The notes beneath the pieces were generated by a model, which was not told where the DNA came from, did no database searches, and saw only the letters and a list, made by a program, of their open reading frames with translations. Both the position numbers and the translations under genes were made by a program. A DNA stretch of 64,000 nt from Opitutia bacterium (GTDB lineage Bacteria > Verrucomicrobiota > Verrucomicrobiia > Opitutales > UBA953). Of the stretch, positions 28,441 through 37,158 are shown one piece after another (position 1 is the first letter of the stretch; every line of letters starts with the position of its first letter). Location: the NCBI GenBank assembly GCA_003569245.1, contig BGOM01000011.1:124001-188000 (forward strand), written 5' to 3'.

Positions 28441-28507
28441 GGACGATTAGATGCAAAGTTGTTTGACGCAGGCAAGCATCCCGATTGAGAAGGGACGACT
28501 CCGCGCC

Positions 28508-28909
28508 ATGCTCGTCCACCTGTTGCGCACCAAACTCCTCCGCGCCGAAGTCACCGGCGCCCGCCTCGATTACGAGGGCTCCTTGGCCATCGACCGGGAG
28601 CTGCTGGACCTGGTGGGCATGCTGCCCTACGAGAAGATCCTGATCGGCAACCTGGCCAACGGCCAGCGCTTCGAGACCTACGCCATCCCCGCCCCGGCCG
28701 GGACCCGCGAGGTCTGCCTCAACGGGGCCACGGCCCACCTCGGCAAGCCGGGGGACCTGCTGGTCATCATGAGCTTCGCGGAGGTCCCCGCCGCCGACGC
28801 CCCGGCCTGGAAACCCCGCACGGTCACCCTCGCCGATCGCAACCGCCGGATCGTCCGCCTCGAGAACCCCGCCGCCACCCCCGCCCTCCTTTCCACCTTC
28901 CAACGATGA
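28508..28909 (+). CDS. panD: aspartate 1-decarboxylase
   Basis: PanD makes beta-alanine for pantothenate synthesis. It is made as a proenzyme that cleaves itself to form a pyruvoyl group. In this 133-residue protein the cleavage site Gly24-Ser25 is present in YEGSLAID, with Lys9 upstream. LLPYEKILIGNLANGQRFET and ICLNGA-like VCLNGATAHL are conserved, and the GDLLVIMSFA segment closes the core. The ATG at 28508 matches the family start; an upstream in-frame ATG at 28451 would add 19 unrelated residues. Its stop overlaps the start of the aminotransferase gene (ATGA). Confidence 0.93.
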   Translation: MLVHLLRTKLLRAEVTGARLDYEGSLAIDRELLDLVGMLPYEKILIGNLANGQRFETYAIPAPAGTREVCLNGATAHLGKPGDLLVIMSFAEVPAADAPAWKPRTVTLADRNRRIVRLENPAATPALLSTFQR

Positions 28910-29985
28910 GCAACCGTCTCTACATCCCCGGCCCGCTGACCGTCTCCCCCTCCATCGTCCAGGCGATGGGCAAACCGATGATCGGCCACCGCTCCGAGGC
29001 CTTCGTGAAACTTTACAATGACATGCAGCCGCGCCTGCAGTCCATGTTCTTCACCAAGGATCCGGTCTACCTGGCCACCAGTTCCGCCTGGGGCGTGATG
29101 GAAGGGGCGCTGCGCAACGTCTGCCGCAAGGGCGTCCTCAATTGCATGAACGGCGCGTTCTCCGACAAGTGGAACGACGTCGCCAAGCGCTGCGGCAAGC
29201 ACGCCGAGGCCCTGCAGTTCGACTGGGGCAAGCCGATCGACCCGGCCGCCGTCCGCGCGGCCCTCGCCACCGGCAAGTTCGACTGCGTCACCTTCATCCA
29301 TTCCGAGACCTCCACCGGCACGCTTTCGCCGATCGTCGACCTCATGGCCGTCATCCGCGAATTCCCCGACGTCATCGCCATCGTCGACTCGGTCAGTTCG
29401 TTCTCCACGCTGCCGATCAGGAAGGACGAGCTCGGCATCGACATCCTGCTCACCGGCTCCCAGAAGGCCCTCGCCCTCCCCCCTGGCCTGGCGATCATGG
29501 CCGTCAGCGAACGCGCCCGCGAGCGCGCGAAGCAGTCCCCGGACCGCGGCTACTACTTCGACCTGATCGAATTCCACGACAATCACGTCAAGGGCATGAC
29601 CCCTTCGACCCCGTGTATCTCCCTGTTCTACGGCCTGCAGCAGAAGCTGGTCGAGATCGAGGCCGAGGGCCTGGAGAACCGCTTCGCCCGCCACCTCCGC
29701 CTCAACGAGCGGATGCGGGCCTGGGGCCTCGCCAAGGGGTTCTCGCTGCTGCCTGACCCCGCGTTCGGCACGCGCGGCCTCAACTGCTTCAAGAACGACC
29801 GCAACGCCGACCTCGAGCGCCTGAACAAGACGCTGAAGTCCCGCCACCAGATCGTCATCGACGGCGGCTACGGCAAGCTCAAGGGCAAGACCTTCCGCAT
29901 CTCCAACATGGGGGATGAGACCGACGCCACCATCGCGACCCTGATCGGGGCCCTGGACGACTCCTTCGCCGAGCAAGGAATGTAA
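28906..29985 (+). CDS. class V aminotransferase (alanine/serine-glyoxylate aminotransferase family)
   Basis: This 359-residue PLP enzyme opens with YIPGPLTVSPSIVQAMG and IGHRSEAF, typical of the alanine- and serine-glyoxylate aminotransferase branch. It also has VTFIHSETSTGTL, AIVDSVSSFSTLPI and the PLP-lysine segment TGSQKALALPPG. Members act as serine-, alanine- or phosphoserine-converting transaminases, and the substrate cannot be read from sequence. It is translationally coupled to panD through an ATGA overlap, so a link to beta-alanine or serine metabolism is possible. No separate serC is seen in the window. Confidence 0.85.
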   Translation: MSNRLYIPGPLTVSPSIVQAMGKPMIGHRSEAFVKLYNDMQPRLQSMFFTKDPVYLATSSAWGVMEGALRNVCRKGVLNCMNGAFSDKWNDVAKRCGKHAEALQFDWGKPIDPAAVRAALATGKFDCVTFIHSETSTGTLSPIVDLMAVIREFPDVIAIVDSVSSFSTLPIRKDELGIDILLTGSQKALALPPGLAIMAVSERARERAKQSPDRGYYFDLIEFHDNHVKGMTPSTPCISLFYGLQQKLVEIEAEGLENRFARHLRLNERMRAWGLAKGFSLLPDPAFGTRGLNCFKNDRNADLERLNKTLKSRHQIVIDGGYGKLKGKTFRISNMGDETDATIATLIGALDDSFAEQGM

Positions 29986-30015
29986 CCGGTTTGACCATCG
30001 GTTATCATCCTACGC

Positions 30016-32655
30016 ATGCGCAAGAAGCCCTCCAAGTCCTCCGAATCCGACGTCGCCGCCGGCGCCAAGACCCTCGTCATCGCCGAGAAGCCCTCGGTCG
30101 CCGCGGACCTCGCCAAGGTCCTGAAGGTGCCCAAGTCCGGCGACGCCTTCGAGAACGACACGTGGGTGATCTCTTCCGCCGTCGGCCATCTGGCCGAGCT
30201 GGTCGAGCCGCATGAGCTCAACCCGGACTGGAAATCCTGGACGCTGAAGAACCTGCCGATCCTCCCGCCCAATTTCGACGGCTCCTTGGCCAAGGGCGTG
30301 CTGCGCCCCCGCACCGAACGCGGCGCCGGCGAGAAATACCAGCAGCTGAAGAAACTGCTGCTCCGCAAGGATATCGGCTGCGTGGTCAACGCGTGCGACG
30401 CCGGCCGCGAAGGCGAGCTGATCTTCCACATGATCTGCGTGCTGGCCGGGGCGAAGCTCCCTGAGAAGCGCCTCTGGCTGACGAGCATGACGCCGGCCGC
30501 GATCAAGGATTCCTTCGACCACCTGCTCGACGTCTCCGAGAAGGCCGGCCTGCGCTCCTCCTCCATCTGCCGCTCGCAGTCCGACTGGATCGTCGGCCTC
30601 AACCTGACCCGGGCAGCCAGCAAGATGCTCGGCGGAGGCAAGATTTCCAAGGAAAGCGTGCACCCGGTCGGCCGCGTCCAGACCCCGACGCTCATGCTCG
30701 TGGTCCGTCGCGAGCTCGAGATCCGCAATTTCGTCCCCAAGGCCTTCTGGCGCGTCATCGCCGACTTCGGCGTCACGTCCGGCCACTACCTCGGCAACGC
30801 GCAGGTTCCCGGCGTCGCCGAGCGCAAGGAAGCCGACCGCTTCTACGACGAGGCGCAGGCCCGGCAGGTCGCCGCGGAAGCGCTCAAGCTCGGCACCGGC
30901 ACGGTCGTCGACGAACGCAAGCCGAAGAAGGACAGCGCCCCGCGCCTCTTCGACCTCACGACGCTCCAGCGCGAAGGCAATCGCCGCTTCGGCTTCTCCG
31001 CCAAGACCACGTTGGCCGCCGCCCAGGCTCTCTATGAGCGCCACAAGGCCCTCACCTACCCGCGCACCGACTCGCAATACCTCCCCGAGGATTATGTCGG
31101 CAACGCGAAGATGGTGCTCCAATCCCTGGAAGGCGCCCATGCCGCCGGCGGCTTCGCCAAGGAAGCCCTCGCCAAAGGCTGGGTCGACTCCGCCGGCCGA
31201 AGGGTCTTCGACAACAAGAAGGTCAGCGACCACTTCGCCATCGTCCCGACGGGCACGCCGCCCGAGGGGCTGTCGGACGTCGAACGCAAGATCTACGACC
31301 TCGTGGTCCGCCGCTTCGTCGCGGTCTTCTTCCCGATGGCCGAGTTCGAGGAGACGGTGCGCACGACCACCGTCGGAGCGCACACCTTCCGCACCACCGG
31401 CAAGGTCCTCGTCTTCGCGGGCTGGCGCGCCGTCTGGGGTCAGGAAGCCGACGCCGAGGAAGACAAGGACAAGGAGGGCGCGGCCAACCTGCCCGCCCTC
31501 GCGCCCGCCGACGGCGAACCGCCCAAGGCCAGGGTGCATGACATCGAAGTCCGCGAGGACGCGACGAAGCCGCCGGCCCGCTACAACGAGGCTTCCCTCC
31601 TCGGGGCGATGGAAAACGCCGGCAAACAGCTGGACGACGAGGCGCTGGCCGAAGCGATGAAGGAACGCGGCCTCGGCACCCCGGCGACCCGCGCCGCCAC
31701 GATCGAAGGCCTCCTCGGCCAGAAATACATCGAACGCCAGGGCAAGGAACTCGTCCCCCTCGGCAAGGCTTTCAAGCTCGAGCGCTTCCTCACTTCCAAC
31801 GAGCTGCTGATGCTCGCCGATCCGGTGCTCACCGGCGAATGGGAGCACAAGCTTCGCGAGATGGAACGCGACCGCCTGGACCCGGCGGCCTTCATGACCG
31901 GCATCAAGGAGCAGGTGGCCCAGATGATCGGCAAGGTGAAGACTTTCATCGACAACCCGATCGCCGCCGAACCGCTCGACCCGGTGGTGCTCTCCCCGGG
32001 CGGCACGCCCATGCTCGCGGACGACCGCAAATACGTCTCGGCGGAGATGATCACCCAGGGCAAGAAGACCGTCCCGGCCTTGCTGGTCTACCGCGAGCTC
32101 GGCGGCCGCCCGCTCTCCCCCGCCGAACTCACCGAGCTCATCGCCTCCAAGCGTATCGGGCCCTTCAACGATTTCCGTTCGCTGAAGTCCGGTCGCAACT
32201 ATTCCGGCTACATCAAGCTCGAGGATAAGGATGGCCAGCTGCGCTCGGCGCTCGACCTGCCGCCGCGCGATGGCGATCCCGATGGTGCGCCCTTCGATCC
32301 GTCCTGGCCCGTCCTCGGGAACTGTCCGGTCAGCGGCCTGCCCGTCCAGCAGACCCCGGCCGCCGGCTACCGCGTCTGCCCGACCAAGGCCAAGGAGGCC
32401 GGCGCGAAGAAGACCTTCAGCCTCAACACGGAGATGCTGAAATCGCCGGTCACGCCCGACGACGTCCGCAAGCTGCTCACCGAAGGCAAGACGGGCCTGA
32501 AGAAATTTGTCTCCAACCGGACGCGGCGCACCTTCGAGGCCTTCCTCGTCGCCGACAAGGAGAAAGGCTGGTGGTTCGCCTTCCCTCCGCGCAAGCCGAA
32601 GGCGGCCAAGGGAGCCCCGACGGAACCGAAGGCGGACAGCGACCAGCCGTTCTGA
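30016..32655 (+). CDS. topB: type IA DNA topoisomerase, topoisomerase III-like
   Basis: The 879-residue enzyme relaxes negatively supercoiled or decatenates DNA through a 5' phosphotyrosine. The Toprim domain starts at about residue 20 (TLVIAEKPSVAADLAKVL) and has its acidic triad in NACDAGREGELI. The catalytic tyrosine is Tyr348 in TYPRTDSQYL. YNEASLLGAMENAGK and GLGTPATRAATIEGLL complete the core. The C-terminal region lacks tetracysteine zinc fingers and instead carries topoisomerase C-terminal repeats. These include a repeat beginning GNCPVSGLPV and ending LKKFVSNRTRRTFEAFLV. It is larger than E. coli TopB. The gene ends directly against the convergent gene with no gap. Confidence 0.88.
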   Translation: MRKKPSKSSESDVAAGAKTLVIAEKPSVAADLAKVLKVPKSGDAFENDTWVISSAVGHLAELVEPHELNPDWKSWTLKNLPILPPNFDGSLAKGVLRPRTERGAGEKYQQLKKLLLRKDIGCVVNACDAGREGELIFHMICVLAGAKLPEKRLWLTSMTPAAIKDSFDHLLDVSEKAGLRSSSICRSQSDWIVGLNLTRAASKMLGGGKISKESVHPVGRVQTPTLMLVVRRELEIRNFVPKAFWRVIADFGVTSGHYLGNAQVPGVAERKEADRFYDEAQARQVAAEALKLGTGTVVDERKPKKDSAPRLFDLTTLQREGNRRFGFSAKTTLAAAQALYERHKALTYPRTDSQYLPEDYVGNAKMVLQSLEGAHAAGGFAKEALAKGWVDSAGRRVFDNKKVSDHFAIVPTGTPPEGLSDVERKIYDLVVRRFVAVFFPMAEFEETVRTTTVGAHTFRTTGKVLVFAGWRAVWGQEADAEEDKDKEGAANLPALAPADGEPPKARVHDIEVREDATKPPARYNEASLLGAMENAGKQLDDEALAEAMKERGLGTPATRAATIEGLLGQKYIERQGKELVPLGKAFKLERFLTSNELLMLADPVLTGEWEHKLREMERDRLDPAAFMTGIKEQVAQMIGKVKTFIDNPIAAEPLDPVVLSPGGTPMLADDRKYVSAEMITQGKKTVPALLVYRELGGRPLSPAELTELIASKRIGPFNDFRSLKSGRNYSGYIKLEDKDGQLRSALDLPPRDGDPDGAPFDPSWPVLGNCPVSGLPVQQTPAAGYRVCPTKAKEAGAKKTFSLNTEMLKSPVTPDDVRKLLTEGKTGLKKFVSNRTRRTFEAFLVADKEKGWWFAFPPRKPKAAKGAPTEPKADSDQPF

Positions 32656-33504
32656 TCACTTACGGCTCTGACCACCGGCCGGCGACGGCGCCGTCACCCC
32701 TTCGTTCGTCCGCGGGGCGAACCCCGGCTGGGCGACCTCCCAGGACTGCAAGGGCAGTCGCTGAAGCAAAGGGAGGCGCAGCTCATGCTCCATGTCGCGG
32801 AGCTCCTTGAGGTCATCCGGCGAGCCATCCTCGGCCCGACTCAGCACCTTCAGCCAGTGGGCGCGGTACCAGTCGTAGGCCTCGCGCCGGCGGCCTTCCT
32901 TCCAGAGATTGGCGGCGGCGAAGCGGGCGGCGAACCACGGGGCGCCGCGCGCCTCCGCGGCGCGCCGGTAATAATCGCCCGAGCGGCCGAGGTCCTTGAG
33001 CTGCAACTCGGCGACCAAGGCGGCCGTGGCGAGCAGCGCCGCGTCGCCGCCCGTGCTCGCGATGCCCTCGTCGAGCAAGACCATGCCGCGCTGGGCGTAA
33101 CCCCGGAGCACGTGATCCTGGATCTCCTTGGGCACCTTGGCGTACCCGCCGCGGCGCCGGATCTCCCAATGCCCCATGTCGTTGGCCACGGCGAGGCCGG
33201 TGTTTTCCCAGAAGAAGCGCGACCGCGGGTCGAGCGCGCAGGCGGCGCGCATCAGCAGCTCGGTGCCCGCGCGGTCGTTCTTCCGCTCCCAGAGCACGTA
33301 ACCGCGGATCCAGGTGAAGTCGGCCACGACGGTGCGGAAACCACCCAGGACGCCGAGCAGGACGCCCTGCCCGACCGTGGGTTCGAGTTCCCGTCGGCCG
33401 ATTTCCGGCAAGGCCAGCCGGGCCCGGCGCCAGGACTGGTCGGCGAACACCCCGACCGCGAGGAACAAGGCGAACAAACCGACCCAGGGCAAGGTGCGCC
33501 GCAT
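32656..33504 (-). CDS. membrane-anchored TPR-like protein linked to an ABC transporter
   Basis: This 282-residue protein has a single N-terminal hydrophobic segment (LPWVGLFALFLAVGVFA). Helical repeats with tetratricopeptide character follow (YVLWERKNDRAGTELLMRAA, SRFFWENTGLAVANDMGHW, YYRRAAEARGAPWFAARFA). It is not a named family to me. It follows the ABC-2 permease gene by 2 bases and so is the last gene of the acylphosphatase-ABC group. A role as a periplasmic partner of that transporter is inferred from position only. Confidence 0.7.
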   Translation of the reverse strand: MRRTLPWVGLFALFLAVGVFADQSWRRARLALPEIGRRELEPTVGQGVLLGVLGGFRTVVADFTWIRGYVLWERKNDRAGTELLMRAACALDPRSRFFWENTGLAVANDMGHWEIRRRGGYAKVPKEIQDHVLRGYAQRGMVLLDEGIASTGGDAALLATAALVAELQLKDLGRSGDYYRRAAEARGAPWFAARFAAANLWKEGRRREAYDWYRAHWLKVLSRAEDGSPDDLKELRDMEHELRLPLLQRLPLQSWEVAQPGFAPRTNEGVTAPSPAGGQSRK

Positions 33505-33506
33505 GC

Positions 33507-34340
33507 TCAGATTTCCCTCCGCCGGAACAGGAAGGTCGCCAGAACCAGGAAGGCGACGACGTACGCCACGCCGGACAGGAAGACCCACGGCAAGGTGCCG
33601 GCGGCCACCTGATGGGGCGCGAGCACCAGCGCATCGCCGAGGTTGAACTGCTGCAGGTTCGGCAGGAGGTGCGTGAGGAGCCAGAGCGCGGCCTGGCCGA
33701 GGCCGGGCTCCGCCGGCTTGAGCAACAACTCCTGCGAGAGCCATTGCAGCTGACCGGCGAGCACGGCGAGCGCGCCGACGACGACGGCGAAGAGGAAGGT
33801 GCGGGCCGCCGCGGCCACCGCGAGGACCATCGCGACGACGACGCCAAGCCGGAGCCATTGCAACGCGGCGTACAGCGCGAGACCGGCGAGGTCGCACTCG
33901 GGCGGCGCCAGCCGTCGATCGGCGGCGAGTTGCGCGAGTTCCGCGGCCCGCCAGCCGAGCATGGCGGCCAGCAAGGCGGCCAGCACCAGGACGAAGACCC
34001 CGAGGACGGCCCAGATGCCCAGGAACTTGCCGGCGAGGAACTCCGCGCGGCTCAGCGGCTTGGCGAGGAGCGTCAAGGCGGTCCGGTTGTCGATCTCGGC
34101 GAAGAACAACTGCGCCGTCATGACCACGCCCAGGATGGAGCCGAAGAGAAAGAGTCCCCCGAAACCGAAGTCGGCCAGGAACTTGAGCTCGCTATGCCCG
34201 AAGTCGAAGACGCGCACCGCGCCGGAGGCGAGGACCAGGGCCGCGCCCAGGATGAACAGGAAGGCGAAGAAACGCTGCCGGATAGCCTCCAGGAAGGTGA
34301 TCCGGGCGATCCAGAGCGAACGATGGCAGGCGGCTTTCAT
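33507..34340 (-). CDS. ABC-2 type transporter permease
   Basis: This 277-residue integral membrane protein has about six hydrophobic segments, for example FFAFLFILGAALVLASGAV, GGLFLFGSILGVVMTAQLFF and WVFLSGVAYVVAFLVLATFL. The loop EIDNRTALTLLAKPLSRAEF is typical of the ABC-2 permease family, which pairs with a separate ATPase for export. The start codon shares one base with the stop of the ATPase gene. The substrate is unknown. Confidence 0.85.
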   Translation of the reverse strand: MKAACHRSLWIARITFLEAIRQRFFAFLFILGAALVLASGAVRVFDFGHSELKFLADFGFGGLFLFGSILGVVMTAQLFFAEIDNRTALTLLAKPLSRAEFLAGKFLGIWAVLGVFVLVLAALLAAMLGWRAAELAQLAADRRLAPPECDLAGLALYAALQWLRLGVVVAMVLAVAAAARTFLFAVVVGALAVLAGQLQWLSQELLLKPAEPGLGQAALWLLTHLLPNLQQFNLGDALVLAPHQVAAGTLPWVFLSGVAYVVAFLVLATFLFRRREI

Positions 34341-35197
34341 CAGGCGTCGCGGCTACCGGTGACCAGCTCGCGGAAGAGTTCCTCGAGCGAACGGCGGGGA
34401 TGGGTGACGGCGCCGAGGCGGGCGCCATGGGCGACGAGAGCCGCCTCCGCGGCGGCGAGGGCGGCGGGCGTGAGGGCGTCGACGGTCAGGACATGCCGGT
34501 CGCGTCGTTCCAACACCTCCTCGACCGCCCCTTCGAGGACAAGGCGTCCCTTGTCCATGATCGCGACGCGGTCGCAGACCTGCTCGACCTGACCGAGGAG
34601 GTGCGAACAAAGCACCACGGTTTTCCCGCGAGCCCGCATCGCCTCGATGATCCGTCCGATCGCGGCGGCGCCGACCGGGTCGACCCCGGCGGTAGGTTCG
34701 TCGAGGATGACGAGTTCGGGATCATGCACGATGGCCTGGGCCAGACCGATGCGCTGCAGCATGCCCTTGGAGTAGGTGCCGACGAGCCGACCGGCGGCCT
34801 CGCGCAGATCGACCAAGGCGACCGCCTCCTCGACGGCCGACTCCACCCGGTCGGAAGGGACCCCGCTCAGGTGCGCGCAGTAGCGCACGAGTTCGCGCCC
34901 GCTGAGGAACTTGTGGAAGTAGGGAGCCTCCGGCAGGAAGCCGGTCCGGGCGCGCGCCTCCGCCGTCGCCGAAGGCAACCCGAGGATGGAGACCTCGCCG
35001 GCGGTGGCGGGGACGAGCCCGAGCACCACCTTCAACGTGGTGCTCTTGCCGCAGCCGTTGGGCCCCAGAAGCCCGTAGACCTGACCACGCGGGATGGACA
35101 ACGACAGGTCATCCACCGCCCGCAGCTTGACGCCCTTCAGCCCGACGCGGAAGTCCTTGGTGAGGTGGCGCACCTCGATGGCGGGAGCGGCCGTCAT
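34340..35197 (-). CDS. ABC transporter ATP-binding protein
   Basis: This 285-residue ATPase powers the ABC-2 permease encoded next. Walker A is GLLGPNGCGKSTTLKV, the signature motif region is YSKGMLQRIGLAQAI, Walker B is PELVILDEPTAGVDP, and the switch histidine follows in VVLCSHLL. The C-terminal extension (EEVLERRDRHVLTVDAL onward) resembles DUF4162-type regulatory tails of exporters. It overlaps the acylphosphatase stop by 4 bases (ATGA). Confidence 0.93.
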   Translation of the reverse strand: MTAAPAIEVRHLTKDFRVGLKGVKLRAVDDLSLSIPRGQVYGLLGPNGCGKSTTLKVVLGLVPATAGEVSILGLPSATAEARARTGFLPEAPYFHKFLSGRELVRYCAHLSGVPSDRVESAVEEAVALVDLREAAGRLVGTYSKGMLQRIGLAQAIVHDPELVILDEPTAGVDPVGAAAIGRIIEAMRARGKTVVLCSHLLGQVEQVCDRVAIMDKGRLVLEGAVEEVLERRDRHVLTVDALTPAALAAAEAALVAHGARLGAVTHPRRSLEELFRELVTGSRDA

Positions 35198-35475
35198 CGC
35201 CGGATCGAGAAATCGGTCGCGGTGCGGACACCGGCGAAGTCGCGCATTTCCGTGGAACGGATGTGCCCATCCATGGTCCGGGCCAGTTGTTCGGTGTAGG
35301 CCTCGACCTCCTGGCCGGCCCCTTCCACGTGCAGGTAGACACGCCCGTCCGGCAGGTTCTGGACAAAGCCCGTGACGTCGTAGCCCCGGGCGACCTGCAA
35401 GGCTTGGGCGCGGAAACCGACCCCTTGGACGCGTCCCGTATACCAGACTTCACGATGGGAGACATGGGTTGACAT
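35194..35475 (-). CDS. acyP: acylphosphatase
   Basis: This 93-residue enzyme hydrolyses acyl phosphates. The catalytic arginine lies in YTGRVQGVGFRAQAL and the asparagine in TGFVQNLPDGRVYLHVEG, the two standard acylphosphatase signatures. The ATG at 35475 is chosen; an upstream ATG at 35508 adds 11 residues without similarity. It is the first gene of a four-gene minus-strand group with an ABC exporter. tatA diverges across 59 bases. Confidence 0.92.
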   Translation of the reverse strand: MSTHVSHREVWYTGRVQGVGFRAQALQVARGYDVTGFVQNLPDGRVYLHVEGAGQEVEAYTEQLARTMDGHIRSTEMRDFAGVRTATDFSIRR

Positions 35476-35534
35476 CGCCGAGAACTTATGGAAATGTTCT
35501 TCCTCCAATCATTCACAGCAACCGCAATCTGACC

Positions 35535-35831
35535 ATGAACCTCCCTCTTGCCGTATTCGACGGCCCAGTCATCTGGGTTGTGCTCTTCGTTGTTCTGCTC
35601 CTTTTCGGCGGCTCGAAGCTGCCGGAACTCGCCCGCGGCATGGGCAAGGCCAAGCGCGAGTTCAAGAAAGCCTCCGAGGAAGTCGAGGATGAGGTCCGCA
35701 ACGCCGTCCACGAGGACGAGCAGCGCAAGGCCCGCCTCAAGGCCATCGAAGAAGAAGAACGCGCCCGGATCCGCGCCAAGCTCGAGGAAGAAGAGCGCGC
35801 GAAGCGGGCCCAAGACGGCAAGCAGAACTGA
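35535..35831 (+). CDS. tatA: Sec-independent translocase protein TatA
   Basis: TatA forms the export channel of the twin-arginine pathway with TatB and TatC. The 98-residue protein has one N-terminal membrane helix (IWVVLFVVLLLFGGSKLPEL, about residues 11-30). The FGGSKLPELARGMG hinge and an amphipathic helix GKAKREFKKA follow. The long C-terminal tail is a charged coiled coil rich in E, K and R. The ATG at 35535 is chosen over an upstream GTG-type extension. No tatC is nearby. A GNRA-capped hairpin follows the stop. Confidence 0.92.
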   Translation: MNLPLAVFDGPVIWVVLFVVLLLFGGSKLPELARGMGKAKREFKKASEEVEDEVRNAVHEDEQRKARLKAIEEEERARIRAKLEEEERAKRAQDGKQN

Positions 35832-35838
35832 CACCCCA

Positions 35839-35860
35839 GGGGCCGGCGACGGCCCCTTCT
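35839..35860 (+). terminator. possible intrinsic terminator after tatA
   Basis: GGGGCCG (35839-35845) and CGGCCCC (35850-35856) form a 7-base-pair stem with a GCGA loop, followed by TTCT. The T-run is short, so read-through into ribE is likely. Confidence 0.4.
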
Positions 35861-35871
35861 CATTGCCAGTC

Positions 35872-36462
35872 ATGTTCACGGGACTCGTCCACTCAGCCGG
35901 CCAGGTCGTTGAGCTGTCTCCCCGTCCGCAGGGTGGCCTCCGGCTGACCGTGCAATCCCCCCTTTTCACGGCCGCCCGCGCCGGCGATAGCATCGCCCAT
36001 AACGGGTGCTGCCTGACGGTCACCGACCCGGTCGGCGACCGGGCCTCCTTCGACCTTTTGGCCGAGACGCTCCGGCTGACCAATTTGGGAGACCTCAAGG
36101 TCGGCGACCTGGTCAACCTCGAGCCCAGCCTCCTCCCGACCGACCGACTCGGTGGTCACTTCGTCACCGGGCACGTCGACGCCTGCGGCACGATCGCCTT
36201 CCTGGGCCAAGACGGCGCGGATTGGCGGTTAGACGTCGACGCCCCGGCGGGAGTCCTGGACTTGGTCGTCAAGAAGGGCTGTGTCGCGGTCGACGGCATG
36301 TCGCTCACCGTGGCTGACCTACGCCCCGGTGGTTTTCGCATCTGGCTGATCCCGCACACGCTCGCAGTGACCAACCTCGCCCGCCGCCGGGCCGGGGAAC
36401 GGGTCAACCTCGAGTCGGACTTGCTCGCGAAGTACGCGGCCAAGCTTCTCCGCCGGGAATAA
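35872..36462 (+). CDS. ribE: riboflavin synthase, alpha subunit
   Basis: The enzyme dismutates two 6,7-dimethyl-8-ribityllumazine molecules into riboflavin. The 196-residue protein starts with the invariant MFTGLV and contains two lumazine-binding repeats. The first has AHNGCCLTVT; the second begins HFVTGHVDACG and has CVAVDGMSLTV and WLIPHTL. Other rib genes are not in the window. It ends 3 bases before the convergent DUF374 gene. Confidence 0.94.
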   Translation: MFTGLVHSAGQVVELSPRPQGGLRLTVQSPLFTAARAGDSIAHNGCCLTVTDPVGDRASFDLLAETLRLTNLGDLKVGDLVNLEPSLLPTDRLGGHFVTGHVDACGTIAFLGQDGADWRLDVDAPAGVLDLVVKKGCVAVDGMSLTVADLRPGGFRIWLIPHTLAVTNLARRRAGERVNLESDLLAKYAAKLLRRE

Positions 36463-36465
36463 ACG

Positions 36466-37158
36466 TCACCGTCCCGAGACGGCGTTCAGACGCTCTTGGA
36501 TACGCAAGGCCGCCGCGGTCTCGTCCTCCTCGCGGGACGGGCAGGAAAAATCCTCGAACGTCACGTCGACCCGTGAAAACGGCAGCGGCAACGCAAACCG
36601 ATCCCAGTTACGCAGGCGGCAGCACCGCGAATAATCCAACCCCATGAGGATGATGGGGCGGCCGGTCAGTTTGGCCAAGGCCACGACGCCGGTCTTGCAG
36701 ACCCGGGCCGGCCCCTTCGGGCCATCCGGGGTGATGCCGGCATGCTCGCCCGCCCGCACGACGCGGGTGAGGGTCATCAAGGCGGCGGCGCCGCGCTTGC
36801 TCGAGGAACCCCGGACCGCCTTGAGACCCATGAGGCGGAAAAAGGCGACCAGCCATCCGCCGTCCTTGCTCGTGCTGATGAGCGCATTGATGGGGCGGCG
36901 GAAAAACCGTCGGCCGACGAGCCCCGAGACGAAGAGCCGGTCGTGCCATAGGACGATGATCCGACCGCCGTCGGCATCATCGACCAGAGGCCGGTTCGAA
37001 CGGATACGCAAGGTGCCCAACCAGAGACGAAGCAGGAGCGCGAACGGAGCCACCCAGAGCCAATGGTACCAAGGCACCACCGCAGGGGTCTCAGGAAGGG
37101 CTGGAGCCGGGGCCGACACGTCCCCACTTACGCACCGCCCGGACGGAAGTTCAAACAC
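36466..37158 (-). CDS. DUF374 lysophospholipid acyltransferase family protein
   Basis: This 230-residue protein matches DUF374, a branch of the PlsC-like glycerolipid acyltransferases. It has an N-terminal membrane segment (WLWVAPFALLLRLWLG), the H-x-D-like catalytic pair in VLWHDRLFVSG, SKDGGWLVAFFRLMGLKAVRGSS, and the hallmark ITPDGPKGP. DUF374 members often act in lipid A or phospholipid acylation. The start is GTG at 37158, directly after the NUDIX gene's stop. A later internal start cannot be excluded. Confidence 0.85.
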   Translation of the reverse strand: MFELPSGRCVSGDVSAPAPALPETPAVVPWYHWLWVAPFALLLRLWLGTLRIRSNRPLVDDADGGRIIVLWHDRLFVSGLVGRRFFRRPINALISTSKDGGWLVAFFRLMGLKAVRGSSSKRGAAALMTLTRVVRAGEHAGITPDGPKGPARVCKTGVVALAKLTGRPIILMGLDYSRCCRLRNWDRFALPLPFSRVDVTFEDFSCPSREEDETAAALRIQERLNAVSGR

